Positions 26,577 to 36,294 of a stretch of 64,000 bases of DNA are shown here, in pieces. The number at the start of each line of letters is the position of its first letter. Positions within the stretch are counted from its first letter, which is position 1. The position numbers and the translations under genes were made by a program. Source of the DNA: M0027 sp021713415 (GTDB lineage Bacteria > Pseudomonadota > Gammaproteobacteria > Francisellales > Francisellaceae); assembly GCA_021713415.1 (NCBI GenBank), contig JAKJJQ010000008.1, positions 1 to 64,000 on the forward strand. Direction: 5' to 3'. The notes below the pieces were generated by a model. The model was not told the DNA's origin. It was given only the letters and a program-made list of their open reading frames with translations, and did not search any database.

Positions 26577-27299
26577 ATGCGCCCAAGTCAAAGACAAAAC
26601 GATCAATTACGAGAAATTTCTATCCAAAGAAACTATACCAAACACGCTGAAGGCTCTGTTTTAATTTCATTTGGTGATACCAAAGTACTATGTAATGCCT
26701 CTGTTGTTAAGGGTGTTCCAAAGTTTTTAAAAGATTCAGACCAAGGTTGGATTACTGCTGAATATGGCATGCTACCACGCTCAACCCATGAAAGAATGCA
26801 ACGCGAAGCGGCTCGTGGTAAACAATCAGGCCGTACTCAAGAAATTCAACGTTTAATTGGTCGCTCATTACGCGCTGCCATTGATTTAACACAGCTTGGT
26901 GATTATACCATTACCATTGACTGTGATGTTATCCAAGCTGATGGTGGTACACGAACAGCTGCAATCTCTGGTGCATCAGTTGCATTATTTGATGCCATTA
27001 ATTATATGAAACAAAATAATTTACTTAAAGAAGGTGCCGAACCATTTAAAATGCATATTGCAGCAATTTCTGTCGGCATTTATAACCAAACTCCAATTCT
27101 TGATCTTGACTACTCTGAAGATTCATCTGCTGAAACAGATATGAATGTGATTATGAGTGAAAATGGCAATATTATTGAAATCCAAGGTACAGCTGAAGGC
27201 GCACCTTTTAGTGAAGATGAATTTCATCAAATGTTTATCTTAGCTAAAAAAGGCACTGAAATCATCTCAGGTAAACAAAAACAAGCGATTGCACAATAA
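26577..27299 (+). CDS. rph: Ribonuclease PH
   Basis: RNase PH, 240 residues, a phosphorolytic exoribonuclease that trims the 3' ends of tRNA precursors. It begins MRPSQRQNDQLREI and has the substrate-binding GKQSGRTQEIQRLIGRSLR stretch and the catalytic and phosphate region IDCDVIQADGGTRTAAI. The C-terminal region ends TEIISGKQKQAI. The length is full (E. coli 238), so unlike the E. coli K-12 rph it is not truncated. It is divergent from ubiC with a gap of about 150 bp. Confidence 0.97.
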   Translation: MRPSQRQNDQLREISIQRNYTKHAEGSVLISFGDTKVLCNASVVKGVPKFLKDSDQGWITAEYGMLPRSTHERMQREAARGKQSGRTQEIQRLIGRSLRAAIDLTQLGDYTITIDCDVIQADGGTRTAAISGASVALFDAINYMKQNNLLKEGAEPFKMHIAAISVGIYNQTPILDLDYSEDSSAETDMNVIMSENGNIIEIQGTAEGAPFSEDEFHQMFILAKKGTEIISGKQKQAIAQ

Positions 27300-27378
27300 A
27301 TAACCAATTTTCTTTACAAAATCAGCTTTACCTTCTACAGTTAGTACGAAACTAAAGTAAATAGTGGAGTACAATATA

Positions 27379-27573
27379 ATGAAAGTGATTAATTTTATTG
27401 CCCTATTATTAGTTATTCTTGGTGGCATAAACTGGCTACTTGTTGGTGTGTTTGAATATAATGCCGTTGAACGATTACTGGGTACTACCGAATGGTTAGA
27501 TAAACTAGTCTATTTAGTTGTTGGTATTGCAGCGATTTATTGTATTTCATTTTTTAAGAAGGTGTGTAAATAA
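27379..27573 (+). CDS. DUF378 family small membrane protein
   Basis: A 64-residue membrane protein with two hydrophobic helices (about 3-24 and 41-59), the LGGINWLLVGVFEYN motif and a basic tail (FKKVCK). These mark the DUF378 family of small inner-membrane proteins whose function is unknown. The ATG at 27379 fits the GGAGT ribosome site; the earlier GTG would include that site. It stands alone after rph and ahead of the effector-like cluster. No partner is evident. Confidence 0.85.
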   Translation: MKVINFIALLLVILGGINWLLVGVFEYNAVERLLGTTEWLDKLVYLVVGIAAIYCISFFKKVCK

Positions 27574-27783
27574 ATAATGTCCTATAGACTATTTTAACCT
27601 CTTAGTGATTTGTTACAAAAACCAAACACAAAAAAACCTCATTGTGAAGATATTTTAAAAATATTATATTGGTTGTTTTAGATACTAATTATTTCATAAC
27701 TACCCGCCTAAGAATTGAATTTTTTTGGATAATCAGATATAGCTTAAAAAGAAGTATTACTTAAACCATGGAGGGAAAGGTAT

Positions 27784-29472
27784 ATGCATCTTTCATCATC
27801 TGATATCTATGATTTTTTAAATGCTGGTGCTACATTAGAGCGTGTTTTTAGACGCCTATTAGATAATACGTGTGTACGCCCACTCAGCCAATCATTAATC
27901 CAACAGTTTGCTATCAACGAACAAACTAATCTAAAACAACAAAGTATTGCTAAAGCCCCTATTACAACACTTATAGTAATGCTTAGACAGAACTCAAATC
28001 TCACAGACTACTTAGATGAACTATTACAAGCTTTTAAATTATTAATTCAAAAACAAATAAAAAAAGGAGAACCCATTAGTAATGCATTTCAATCAGATTA
28101 TGAACTTTTAACCGCAATGAATGCTTTAAAGGTCATTTTAATTATAAATCGATTAGACTCGCTTCACTCAACAACAAGTTTTAGTTTAGAAAAATTTGAA
28201 GAAATTGACAGCGAGTTAGCAAAAAAACTTCAATATAATATTCGTCTTACAACCAATATTCACAATGCATTAACCTATATGTTTTATTATTACTGGGAGC
28301 ATGATTGTAATAAAGACTATCAACTATTTGCTCAAAAATGCGAATTCTTATTTGGTTTTAGGAAAGATGCTGAAGAAAATAATTGGCCAATTAGTACTCG
28401 AGTTACTAAAACAACAGAGGACAACTTTGATGCATTTACTGAAATTTTTGAACTACAACCACAACTAAAAGGCTATATTGGTGATATTTTGCAACAATTA
28501 CCCATAGCGCTTAGAAATATTGATGATCATATTTTTTCAAAATTTACCGAAAGAAAACGAAAAAATCTTGCCATTAATGGTCTTGCTATTTTAGCACCCG
28601 ATAATCAGTGTGGGCTACAACTGGTTAAAACAGGCAAAACACAATATCAACTAGTCTGTCCTGAAGATGATAAAGAAAAATTTATTCTTCAACACTTATT
28701 ACCCACAAAGTTATATGAATTATTACAAGACCCAGCTAAATATGAACGTTATCAAAATCTACTAAAATACTATCCAAAACCTGAAAATGAACAACTCTAT
28801 TTTGATCTTTTTAATGACTCATACTCAATGGAGTATCTTGCTACTATTAATAACTTCTTTATTCGTGCTAATGAACTATTAAAACTGAAACCACAACAAT
28901 CAAATACACTATTTTTTAATTCATTACTTAGCTATAACAATCAAAATCAAGATGATCGAGTTGAAATCATTAATATGATTGCTCATGCGCAGAGTAGCTC
29001 ACACCTTTTAGCAATGCGTGAACTATGGTTTAAAAATAATCAATTTCTCGCATATGGTAAGCTTAAGACATCAAAACACTGGACAATAACACCAACTGGC
29101 GATATTACACGAATATCAGAAAGAAATAGCAGAATTAATCTATTATGTGCCATTAAACTCTTTTTATTATTGGCTCAAGAAAATCAACTGCCTAACGCTA
29201 AAGCACTCAATGCGTTAATTGATGAAAACCCTGCCTTTTTATTTTTAAAGTTAGCAAGACGAACTTATATTAGTGACTTATCTAATCAAACTTCATCGCT
29301 TTATCAAACCTATTGCCAATATCTTGATGGAGATCAGTCTGAGCAAGCACATCATAATATTATCCAACATCTTAACCATCGTTGGCATACGCATATTGAA
29401 AAAATAAATAAAAAATTAAAGTTGAATATTGATGCGTTGATAGATGCGCCTGCTATAACAATGAACTCATAA
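27784..29472 (+). CDS. Large helical protein of unknown function, effector-like
   Basis: I do not recognise this 562-residue protein. It has no signal peptide and no obvious membrane span. The sequence is rich in Leu, Asn, Gln, Lys and Ile with long predicted helices, such as the regions around residues 80-150 and 360-420. No catalytic motif is evident to me. The ribosome site GGAGGGAAAGG is strong. It lies 185 bp ahead of the giant protein with the phosphothreonine lyase-like domain, on the same strand, in a stretch without housekeeping genes. That setting suggests a secreted, host-acting protein of a dedicated secretion system, but this is inference only. Confidence 0.5.
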   Translation: MHLSSSDIYDFLNAGATLERVFRRLLDNTCVRPLSQSLIQQFAINEQTNLKQQSIAKAPITTLIVMLRQNSNLTDYLDELLQAFKLLIQKQIKKGEPISNAFQSDYELLTAMNALKVILIINRLDSLHSTTSFSLEKFEEIDSELAKKLQYNIRLTTNIHNALTYMFYYYWEHDCNKDYQLFAQKCEFLFGFRKDAEENNWPISTRVTKTTEDNFDAFTEIFELQPQLKGYIGDILQQLPIALRNIDDHIFSKFTERKRKNLAINGLAILAPDNQCGLQLVKTGKTQYQLVCPEDDKEKFILQHLLPTKLYELLQDPAKYERYQNLLKYYPKPENEQLYFDLFNDSYSMEYLATINNFFIRANELLKLKPQQSNTLFFNSLLSYNNQNQDDRVEIINMIAHAQSSSHLLAMRELWFKNNQFLAYGKLKTSKHWTITPTGDITRISERNSRINLLCAIKLFLLLAQENQLPNAKALNALIDENPAFLFLKLARRTYISDLSNQTSSLYQTYCQYLDGDQSEQAHHNIIQHLNHRWHTHIEKINKKLKLNIDALIDAPAITMNS

Positions 29473-29657
29473 GTTATTCTTAGCTATATAAATGGCCTTT
29501 TTAGTAAATAAATTGTAACTCGTTCATAATTAAAAATAATCAAGCTATTGTTTTTAAAAATTTTATTTTTCAATCTAGTGTAATATTTAAATTATATCTT
29601 TTATTTAAAATATTTCTTACTATAAATGATTTAAGACAATGAATTTGGAGCTGCAAT

Positions 29658-32600
29658 ATGAAAGATCTGGATAAAAGGATATTAAAGTCAAAAATCGAAT
29701 TTGCCTTAAGTTTTAATCATGATGCTGAAGAGTTTAGAATTCTTCAGCAAGAAGCAATCGCTTTGAAAAGACTGTTTGCTGAAAGTGATCTTTCTGATTA
29801 TTCAAGAAGCGATAAACTAATTGCAAATTTTAATCAACATTTTAACCGCTATTTTCCAGATGCTCCAAATTTTCAAACAATAGAGGCTCCAAGATTTGAT
29901 CAAGTAAAAGAAGAGGTTGCATCACTTGTTCAAACATATCCCATACAAGCATTTTCAAATACGTCAGAGTTACTAGAATCACAATCTAAAGGTTCGTTTC
30001 GTATTAGTGGCTCAACGCTTTCTACTAAAACTGATACCAATTTTTTCTATATAGATAATTACGCACAACAGAGTCTACATGGTGGTAGTCTAAAACCTAA
30101 CTATGCTGATACGGGATTTAAATTTCATATCAGCATTTTAGATGAAGATATGGAAAAAGCTTATGCAATCATGATTGATTTACTGAAAAAAGGTAATAGT
30201 CCTATTGCTAAGATGAAAATAACCTTAATAAATTCAATCTATCAAAGAAAACAACAAGCAATAGAAGAATTAAATGAGCTTTATAAAAAACGAGAAGAGT
30301 TTAGAATTTTAGAAAAAGAAGGCAAATTATCTGAGAGAGATAAAAATTATAATATACCTAAAAATGAAGATGATATTCTTCGGATGATCAGTTTCATAAA
30401 GTCTACGAACCGCTTTATGAACAATTGCCAATTTACATTATATATCAATGAAGGTATTGAAGATAAAGCCTATATCGAATTTATACAAACATTAGAAAGA
30501 CAATTCTTAAATGCTGGTATTCGTCCAGGTCATATGCCAATTGCTGATCAAAGTTTATCTCTTTATGCTTCTGGACGATATGAATTAAATGAGCAAGGGA
30601 ATTATATTGCTGCTGGTGAAGTTGAAAGCTTAAATGGTCAAGCAAAAGCTTTTTACCAAAAAAAACATGATGAAAATACTATATTTCAAGGGGTTAAGTA
30701 CGCTACTTGCATCCAGCTTGAGCAGTGGCTCAATCAACGATTTCCTCAACTTATTATTCCTGATTTCAGCCAACATACAAACTATGAATTAAAACAATTA
30801 ACCAATGCAATTATTGAATTTAACCAAAAATATGGCAGTGAAGTTTCAGCTAACACAATCCAAGCTATATTAAATTTAGCCAAACTCAATATCAATTATT
30901 TAGAGCAGTTAAACTTTGAAGATTTTCAACAAATTAATACATTATCCGGTCATGGTTATGATGTTCACGAAGTAATCTCAGGACTATTTTTTACTAAAAA
31001 GGCTAATCCTGTCATAGGCTATCAACTCAATACACTAAGAGAAGAACTACTGGCATTTGAAAAAGAGAAAAACTTTATTAATCAATGCTTACTAAAACAT
31101 GATGTCCATCAAATAAGTTTAATGCAATTATCTGTAAAGGATTATCATGAATTAATTAAAGTTAAAAGTAGTACTAATCATGAAAAAGACATTTTAAATG
31201 CATACCATAATATCGTACTACAAAGACTATTAATTCAAAGAGATATTCAAGCAGCTGAAGCGTTAAAAGAAAGGCAAAATAATATTCAATTAGGGGAACA
31301 AATTGCCAAGCAATTCTCATTACCTGCCGCTATCTTAACTACGTTAGATGAAAATGATTTTCAAGCAATTGGTTTTAAAGCACAATCCTTATTACCTCGA
31401 CATGCCTTAGCATCAACGCTACAAGCAAAGGGTTTAAATGGTTTTGCTGAACGATTAATTTCAGAAGCAGGGCAAATAGATTATGAATTAACTATTGATA
31501 ATTTATTAAAGAACTATGGAATCAACGATAACTGTTCAAACTTTTTAAATCAAGACCAGATTACAAGTATAGGTAAAGCTATGCTTGAAAAACCACAAGA
31601 TGACCCTCTGGATATCTTCATTGAAAAACTAAATGAGTTTAATAGTCCATTAAGAAAAATAATCACATTATGGGCAAGTCAAAATAAACCAATTATTCAA
31701 AAAACACGCCAATTTGTTGATCAGTTAGCTGATAATTTTCAGTTAGTTATAAATTTTAATTCAAGTGAGCTACTCAAATTAAATCAATTACTATATCGAC
31801 ATGAGTTTAAAGCAAATCCTTTAAATGCAGTTGCCAAAGTCTATGAAGACAATGGTTATCATATGGCTGCCAATAAATTTAGAAATACGAATAATCTATA
31901 TTTAGATGGCATCCAATTACTACAACATCTATTACCAGAGCAATTAGCTCACGATATTACACCTTATTTAAAAGCGCATCATATTGTAAATCTTCAAAAA
32001 GCTCATCAAGAAGGTCTTGGCCAACAAGGACTTTTAAATCGATTATTACTATCACTGAAATCAAACTCAGATGAAAGTCATCAATTAAGCGTAACTACTC
32101 TAGCAATTGGAAGTTTATTAGAAGATTATCATAATGCTTATCAAAGTATCATTTCTATTGCTCCCTCACAAAATCTAGCAACCCTTATTGAGCACATCAA
32201 ACCAATTGATTTAATTAAGGCCGTTAACATGCTTAACGTGCAAGATGATTGTAATTATTTAAACAGATTATTAATTAATTTAGATGATCAAGATATTAAA
32301 AATACAAAAATACTCAAAGAATTTTCAGATGATTTCCAACGAGGTATTGCTTTATTACAAGCATCAAGCTTTGGCCAATACCCTCAAGTTAGGTCACACT
32401 GCTCTATTGATCAAATTGCAAAGCTTGGTCAACAAGTCCGCCAATACAATAAACCACTTCAAGCAGTTGAACAACTATTCCACCAGATTAATCAAAAGTA
32501 TCCAGAAGGTGCTCCACAAATCTGTCGTGACTTAATCACTGTTAGAAATAAACTAAGTAGTTGTGGTTATCCCAATGATATTATTTATCGACTGGATATT

Positions 32601-34334
32601 CAAAAGGTAATGCCATTACTATTTCCTACCTTAAAAGATACTAAGCAATTTCATAAAAACACAAAATTATTATTAGCTGACTATCAAGTGGATCCAGCCA
32701 TTGAACTATTAAAAACACCCGTGCCTACTGAATATGAAAATGATCATGGCATTGAAAGTCAAATAATTGTCATTGGAGAGCGCTCTGGACAAAGTTATTT
32801 CACATCTCAATCAGAAGTTTTAGAAGATGATAGTTTTGAAAGCAGAGTTGAGAACGAAGAGAAAAAAATTGAGCAGCTAAAACAAAATTGGGACCAACGA
32901 AATGGTTTCGACTTTGATGAGTATAAAAATTTAACATTAGCTCAAAAGTTACAACTAAACCGTCTGCATGCCATTAAAGATGAGCTTAAAGGCAAAGTGA
33001 CTTTTGATGGTTTAAGGCTAAAACTAGAAGATGCAGATTCTAAAACAATTATGATGCATGAAAACCTTAAAAAGATCTTTGAGTTTAGTGGTAGTGATGC
33101 ATTCTTAGAAGAAAAACAAATACATTTTATGCGAATCATTAATTTGTATAATGATCAATTTAAACAAGTTAATGATAAACTAGATTCTGAAGTTCTACGT
33201 TTATTCTTAAAAGAAACTCACTTAATTAACTCCTTTGGTCCTCTAGGAGAAAATGGACTTCCAGTGAATTTTGAACAATCTATTGTAGAATTAAAACAAA
33301 GAGAATTAGAACTTCTGACTATCAGTCAATTAATGGATCAAGCCCTAACATCCATTAACTACCCTAATCGAGGTTTCTACTTACCCATAGAAGATATGTT
33401 AAGTATTAAAGATAAACTCATTGAACGTAAAGATGATGACATTGGATTAATTCATACATTAATTACTAGTTTAGAAGAAAAAGGCAATAAAGAATTAGCC
33501 CAACAATTATCAAATCATCAACAAAGTTTTTATCAAAGTACGATTACTAATATCTTTAAACAATATGGCATATCAGAAGAACAGTTGGATCTTCAAGCTA
33601 ATCAATATCAAATGATGTATCAATTTTATGCGCAATACCTTAAATCCGAAGGTAAAGCACCATCAATTAGTATTATGCTTGATATGTATAAGAAAGCAAC
33701 GAATCAAGTACAAGGTGATTTTCTTGAAACGCTTGTGATTAATAACCTCCAAGATATAAATAAAGCTTTAGCTCTTATCACACAGGCTTGCCAAAAGTAT
33801 CACTTACCTAACGAAAAGCTAAATGAATTATCAAATACTGAACTTTTAAGTATTTATGATGCTTATCGATTTCAAGGCAAAAGCCTAATAGGTGCACTTG
33901 CAGATACCTATTTAACTAAAGGAGATGCTCAATTTGCTAGAAAATTATTAAAGATTGATCCAGCTAATTTTAAATGTAGAGACTTACTATCAAATACCTG
34001 CTATGTCTCTGAAGCTAGAATAGCTCAAATTGAACCATCTGAATTGTATCAGCTATATAATGCAATGGAGCAGGGTAATCAGAATAATATACTGATGATC
34101 TTAGACAAACACCAATCTGGTCTTAGTATGTTAGCTCAATATTATAATGCTGGCATTGTAGCACTTAAAGAGAAATCACAGGAACTTCCTCTACTAATTG
34201 ATGTAGAATATATGGTTCAAACTGGGAAAAAAACATATGAGGCAAGAACTCCGGCAATAACACATAGGGAACTTTTCTATCAGCAAAGCAAAAATCAAAA
34301 ACCTTCTGATAATTCCTATGAGAATAGCAAATAA
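29658..34334 (+). CDS. Giant protein with N-terminal OspF/SpvC-like phosphothreonine lyase domain
   Basis: A 1558-residue protein with no signal peptide. Residues about 115-325 match the phosphothreonine lyase family (Shigella OspF, Salmonella SpvC, Pseudomonas HopAI1), which irreversibly removes phosphate from host MAP kinases by beta-elimination. Compared with SpvC, recalled from memory: FKFHIS gives Lys155 and His157 (SpvC 104, 106); SPIAKMK gives Lys185 and Lys187 (134, 136); Arg252 and Tyr262 in the CQFTLYI region equal 148 and 158; Arg307 in GRYEL equals 213. The 30-residue gap between the acid His and base Lys and the 10-residue Arg-Tyr gap are identical. A helical insert of about 53 residues separates Lys187 from Arg252, and an equivalent of SpvC Arg220 is not seen. 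Residues 325-1558 are helical and unknown; 1065-1190 recurs in the 60.5 kb gene. Confidence 0.75.
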   Translation: MKDLDKRILKSKIEFALSFNHDAEEFRILQQEAIALKRLFAESDLSDYSRSDKLIANFNQHFNRYFPDAPNFQTIEAPRFDQVKEEVASLVQTYPIQAFSNTSELLESQSKGSFRISGSTLSTKTDTNFFYIDNYAQQSLHGGSLKPNYADTGFKFHISILDEDMEKAYAIMIDLLKKGNSPIAKMKITLINSIYQRKQQAIEELNELYKKREEFRILEKEGKLSERDKNYNIPKNEDDILRMISFIKSTNRFMNNCQFTLYINEGIEDKAYIEFIQTLERQFLNAGIRPGHMPIADQSLSLYASGRYELNEQGNYIAAGEVESLNGQAKAFYQKKHDENTIFQGVKYATCIQLEQWLNQRFPQLIIPDFSQHTNYELKQLTNAIIEFNQKYGSEVSANTIQAILNLAKLNINYLEQLNFEDFQQINTLSGHGYDVHEVISGLFFTKKANPVIGYQLNTLREELLAFEKEKNFINQCLLKHDVHQISLMQLSVKDYHELIKVKSSTNHEKDILNAYHNIVLQRLLIQRDIQAAEALKERQNNIQLGEQIAKQFSLPAAILTTLDENDFQAIGFKAQSLLPRHALASTLQAKGLNGFAERLISEAGQIDYELTIDNLLKNYGINDNCSNFLNQDQITSIGKAMLEKPQDDPLDIFIEKLNEFNSPLRKIITLWASQNKPIIQKTRQFVDQLADNFQLVINFNSSELLKLNQLLYRHEFKANPLNAVAKVYEDNGYHMAANKFRNTNNLYLDGIQLLQHLLPEQLAHDITPYLKAHHIVNLQKAHQEGLGQQGLLNRLLLSLKSNSDESHQLSVTTLAIGSLLEDYHNAYQSIISIAPSQNLATLIEHIKPIDLIKAVNMLNVQDDCNYLNRLLINLDDQDIKNTKILKEFSDDFQRGIALLQASSFGQYPQVRSHCSIDQIAKLGQQVRQYNKPLQAVEQLFHQINQKYPEGAPQICRDLITVRNKLSSCGYPNDIIYRLDIQKVMPLLFPTLKDTKQFHKNTKLLLADYQVDPAIELLKTPVPTEYENDHGIESQIIVIGERSGQSYFTSQSEVLEDDSFESRVENEEKKIEQLKQNWDQRNGFDFDEYKNLTLAQKLQLNRLHAIKDELKGKVTFDGLRLKLEDADSKTIMMHENLKKIFEFSGSDAFLEEKQIHFMRIINLYNDQFKQVNDKLDSEVLRLFLKETHLINSFGPLGENGLPVNFEQSIVELKQRELELLTISQLMDQALTSINYPNRGFYLPIEDMLSIKDKLIERKDDDIGLIHTLITSLEEKGNKELAQQLSNHQQSFYQSTITNIFKQYGISEEQLDLQANQYQMMYQFYAQYLKSEGKAPSISIMLDMYKKATNQVQGDFLETLVINNLQDINKALALITQACQKYHLPNEKLNELSNTELLSIYDAYRFQGKSLIGALADTYLTKGDAQFARKLLKIDPANFKCRDLLSNTCYVSEARIAQIEPSELYQLYNAMEQGNQNNILMILDKHQSGLSMLAQYYNAGIVALKEKSQELPLLIDVEYMVQTGKKTYEARTPAITHRELFYQQSKNQKPSDNSYENSK

Positions 34335-34476
34335 AATAATCCTTTTAATTAAGCTATAATTTTTAAATATAAAATTACAAAAATCACCAAAACAAATAAC
34401 CAAACTTTTATCTATACTTAAAATATAACTACATCATTTCTTTTTAAAGCTTTTAAAAAAGGAGTTAATTATCAAT

Positions 34477-36288
34477 ATGGATAATGATGATTTATTATTA
34501 ATTACAGATGATCAAAATATAGAAAAATTAATTAATACTCACTCAAAGTCTTATCAAATCACCACTTGTAATAATGAAAAATTAAATAGTCAAATATTAA
34601 CTAATAATCATTATGCTGCAATTCTACTTGGTTTTGATAAAACTAAAGCATTTTTAAAACTAAACTTAAATCCAAGCAATATAAAAATACCCATTATTTA
34701 TCTACTAAAAGATGGCCAAAATCAAACAGATGAATTAGATCAGTATGTACTTGATAAACTCAATACTGAAAAACTAACATCCACTGGTTTTGAACGCGCA
34801 GTCTCAACAACTATTGAGAAGTCTCAATTATTTAGTGAATTAAATAATCAAATGAATACATTAAAAAAACTAACTTCAACTAACGAAAGTAGTGAAAATA
34901 ATGTTAATAATCAACAAACTAATTCAGTAGAACTTTCATCTATGCATGACTTGATTCTTGAAAATAAACTATTAATAGAACAGATTCATCAACAAAATAA
35001 ACTATTAAAAAAACTTGCTAGTAATGATGTATTAACGGATATACCAAATCGACGAAATTTTGAAGAAACATTACACAGGTTAATGGCGCATGCTAAAAGA
35101 CATCAACATATTCTAGCACTTTTATTTATTGATTTAGATAAGTTTAAAAATGTTAATGATACATTAGGACATCAAATTGGTGATTTACTACTAAAACAAG
35201 TTGCTTTACGACTTAAAAAAAGTTTAAGAAAAGGTGACTTTGTCGCACGAATCGGTGGTGATGAATTTGCTGTTATTTTACATGAGATTAAAAGCACGCA
35301 TGCCGCAGGTATTGTTGCTTGGAAAATCACTCAAGAGCTTAACAAGCCCTATAATTTAGACAGTCATAGTGCAACTATTGGTGCAAGCATTGGTATTTCA
35401 TGTTTTCCAATGATTGCAGATAATGAAACTGATTTAATAAAAAATGCAGATATTGCAATGTATCGAGCAAAAACTTCTAGTGAAATAAATTACACCTATG
35501 CAACCACTAATCTACATAAAGACCATATACAACAATTAACCATTGAACAACAATTAAAACTAGCTTTAAAAAATAATGAGTTTAGTATGGTATATCAGCC
35601 TATTTATGCATTGCCTGAATGTAAATTACATGGGTTTGAAGCATTAATACGCTGGAAAAATAAAAAACTAGGTACAGTCCCCCCTGATCAATTTATACCT
35701 ATTGCCGAAGAAAATGGCATGATACATTCAATTGGGCAATGGGTTTTAGAAACCGTTTGTAAGCAAATAGCACTGTGGAATCATACAAATAAGTTTCAAT
35801 ATAAAATGTCAATTAATCTTTCCCCTGTTCAGTTGACTGAAGAAGAGCTATTTCAAGTCATTAGTAAAATTATTGATCAGTATCAATTACCCTATCAACT
35901 ATTTGAATTTGAAATTACTGAAATGGCCATTATGCAACATGGTGGTCATATGCTAGATAAGCTTCATAAACTTGGCACATCACACGCATTAGATGATTTT
36001 GGTACCGGTTACTCATCTATCTCGCATCTAAAATACTTACCCATTACAACGATTAAAATTGATAAAACATTTATTCAAGGCTTAGGTGTTGAGGATGCTG
36101 ATAATAGTATTGTCTCTTCTCTTATTGCATTAGCGAGAAAACTTAATCTTAAAGTTGTCGCCGAAGGCGTTGAAACAAAAGAGCAACTAGATTTATTAGT
36201 TAAAGAAACATGTGACTTTGTTCAAGGATATTATTTTTCAAAGCCACTAATACCAGAAGATGCAGAGAAATTAATTACTACAATTTAA
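34477..36288 (+). CDS. Hybrid diguanylate cyclase/phosphodiesterase (GGDEF-EAL)
   Basis: A 603-residue c-di-GMP enzyme. The N-terminal 130 residues look like a degenerate receiver domain with no clear phospho-Asp, followed by a coiled stretch. The GGDEF domain (about 180-345) has an intact GGDEF (260-264), and an RKGD inhibitory site five residues before it. The EAL domain (about 355-600) has intact E388-A-L, NLSPVQL, EITE, DDFGTGYS, KIDKTFI and AEGVET, so both activities may be real. No membrane helix is apparent, so it is likely cytoplasmic. It follows the giant effector-like gene by 142 bp and converges on copA. Signal input through the degenerate receiver domain is unclear. Confidence 0.93.
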   Translation: MDNDDLLLITDDQNIEKLINTHSKSYQITTCNNEKLNSQILTNNHYAAILLGFDKTKAFLKLNLNPSNIKIPIIYLLKDGQNQTDELDQYVLDKLNTEKLTSTGFERAVSTTIEKSQLFSELNNQMNTLKKLTSTNESSENNVNNQQTNSVELSSMHDLILENKLLIEQIHQQNKLLKKLASNDVLTDIPNRRNFEETLHRLMAHAKRHQHILALLFIDLDKFKNVNDTLGHQIGDLLLKQVALRLKKSLRKGDFVARIGGDEFAVILHEIKSTHAAGIVAWKITQELNKPYNLDSHSATIGASIGISCFPMIADNETDLIKNADIAMYRAKTSSEINYTYATTNLHKDHIQQLTIEQQLKLALKNNEFSMVYQPIYALPECKLHGFEALIRWKNKKLGTVPPDQFIPIAEENGMIHSIGQWVLETVCKQIALWNHTNKFQYKMSINLSPVQLTEEELFQVISKIIDQYQLPYQLFEFEITEMAIMQHGGHMLDKLHKLGTSHALDDFGTGYSSISHLKYLPITTIKIDKTFIQGLGVEDADNSIVSSLIALARKLNLKVVAEGVETKEQLDLLVKETCDFVQGYYFSKPLIPEDAEKLITTI

Positions 36289-36294
36289 TTAATC

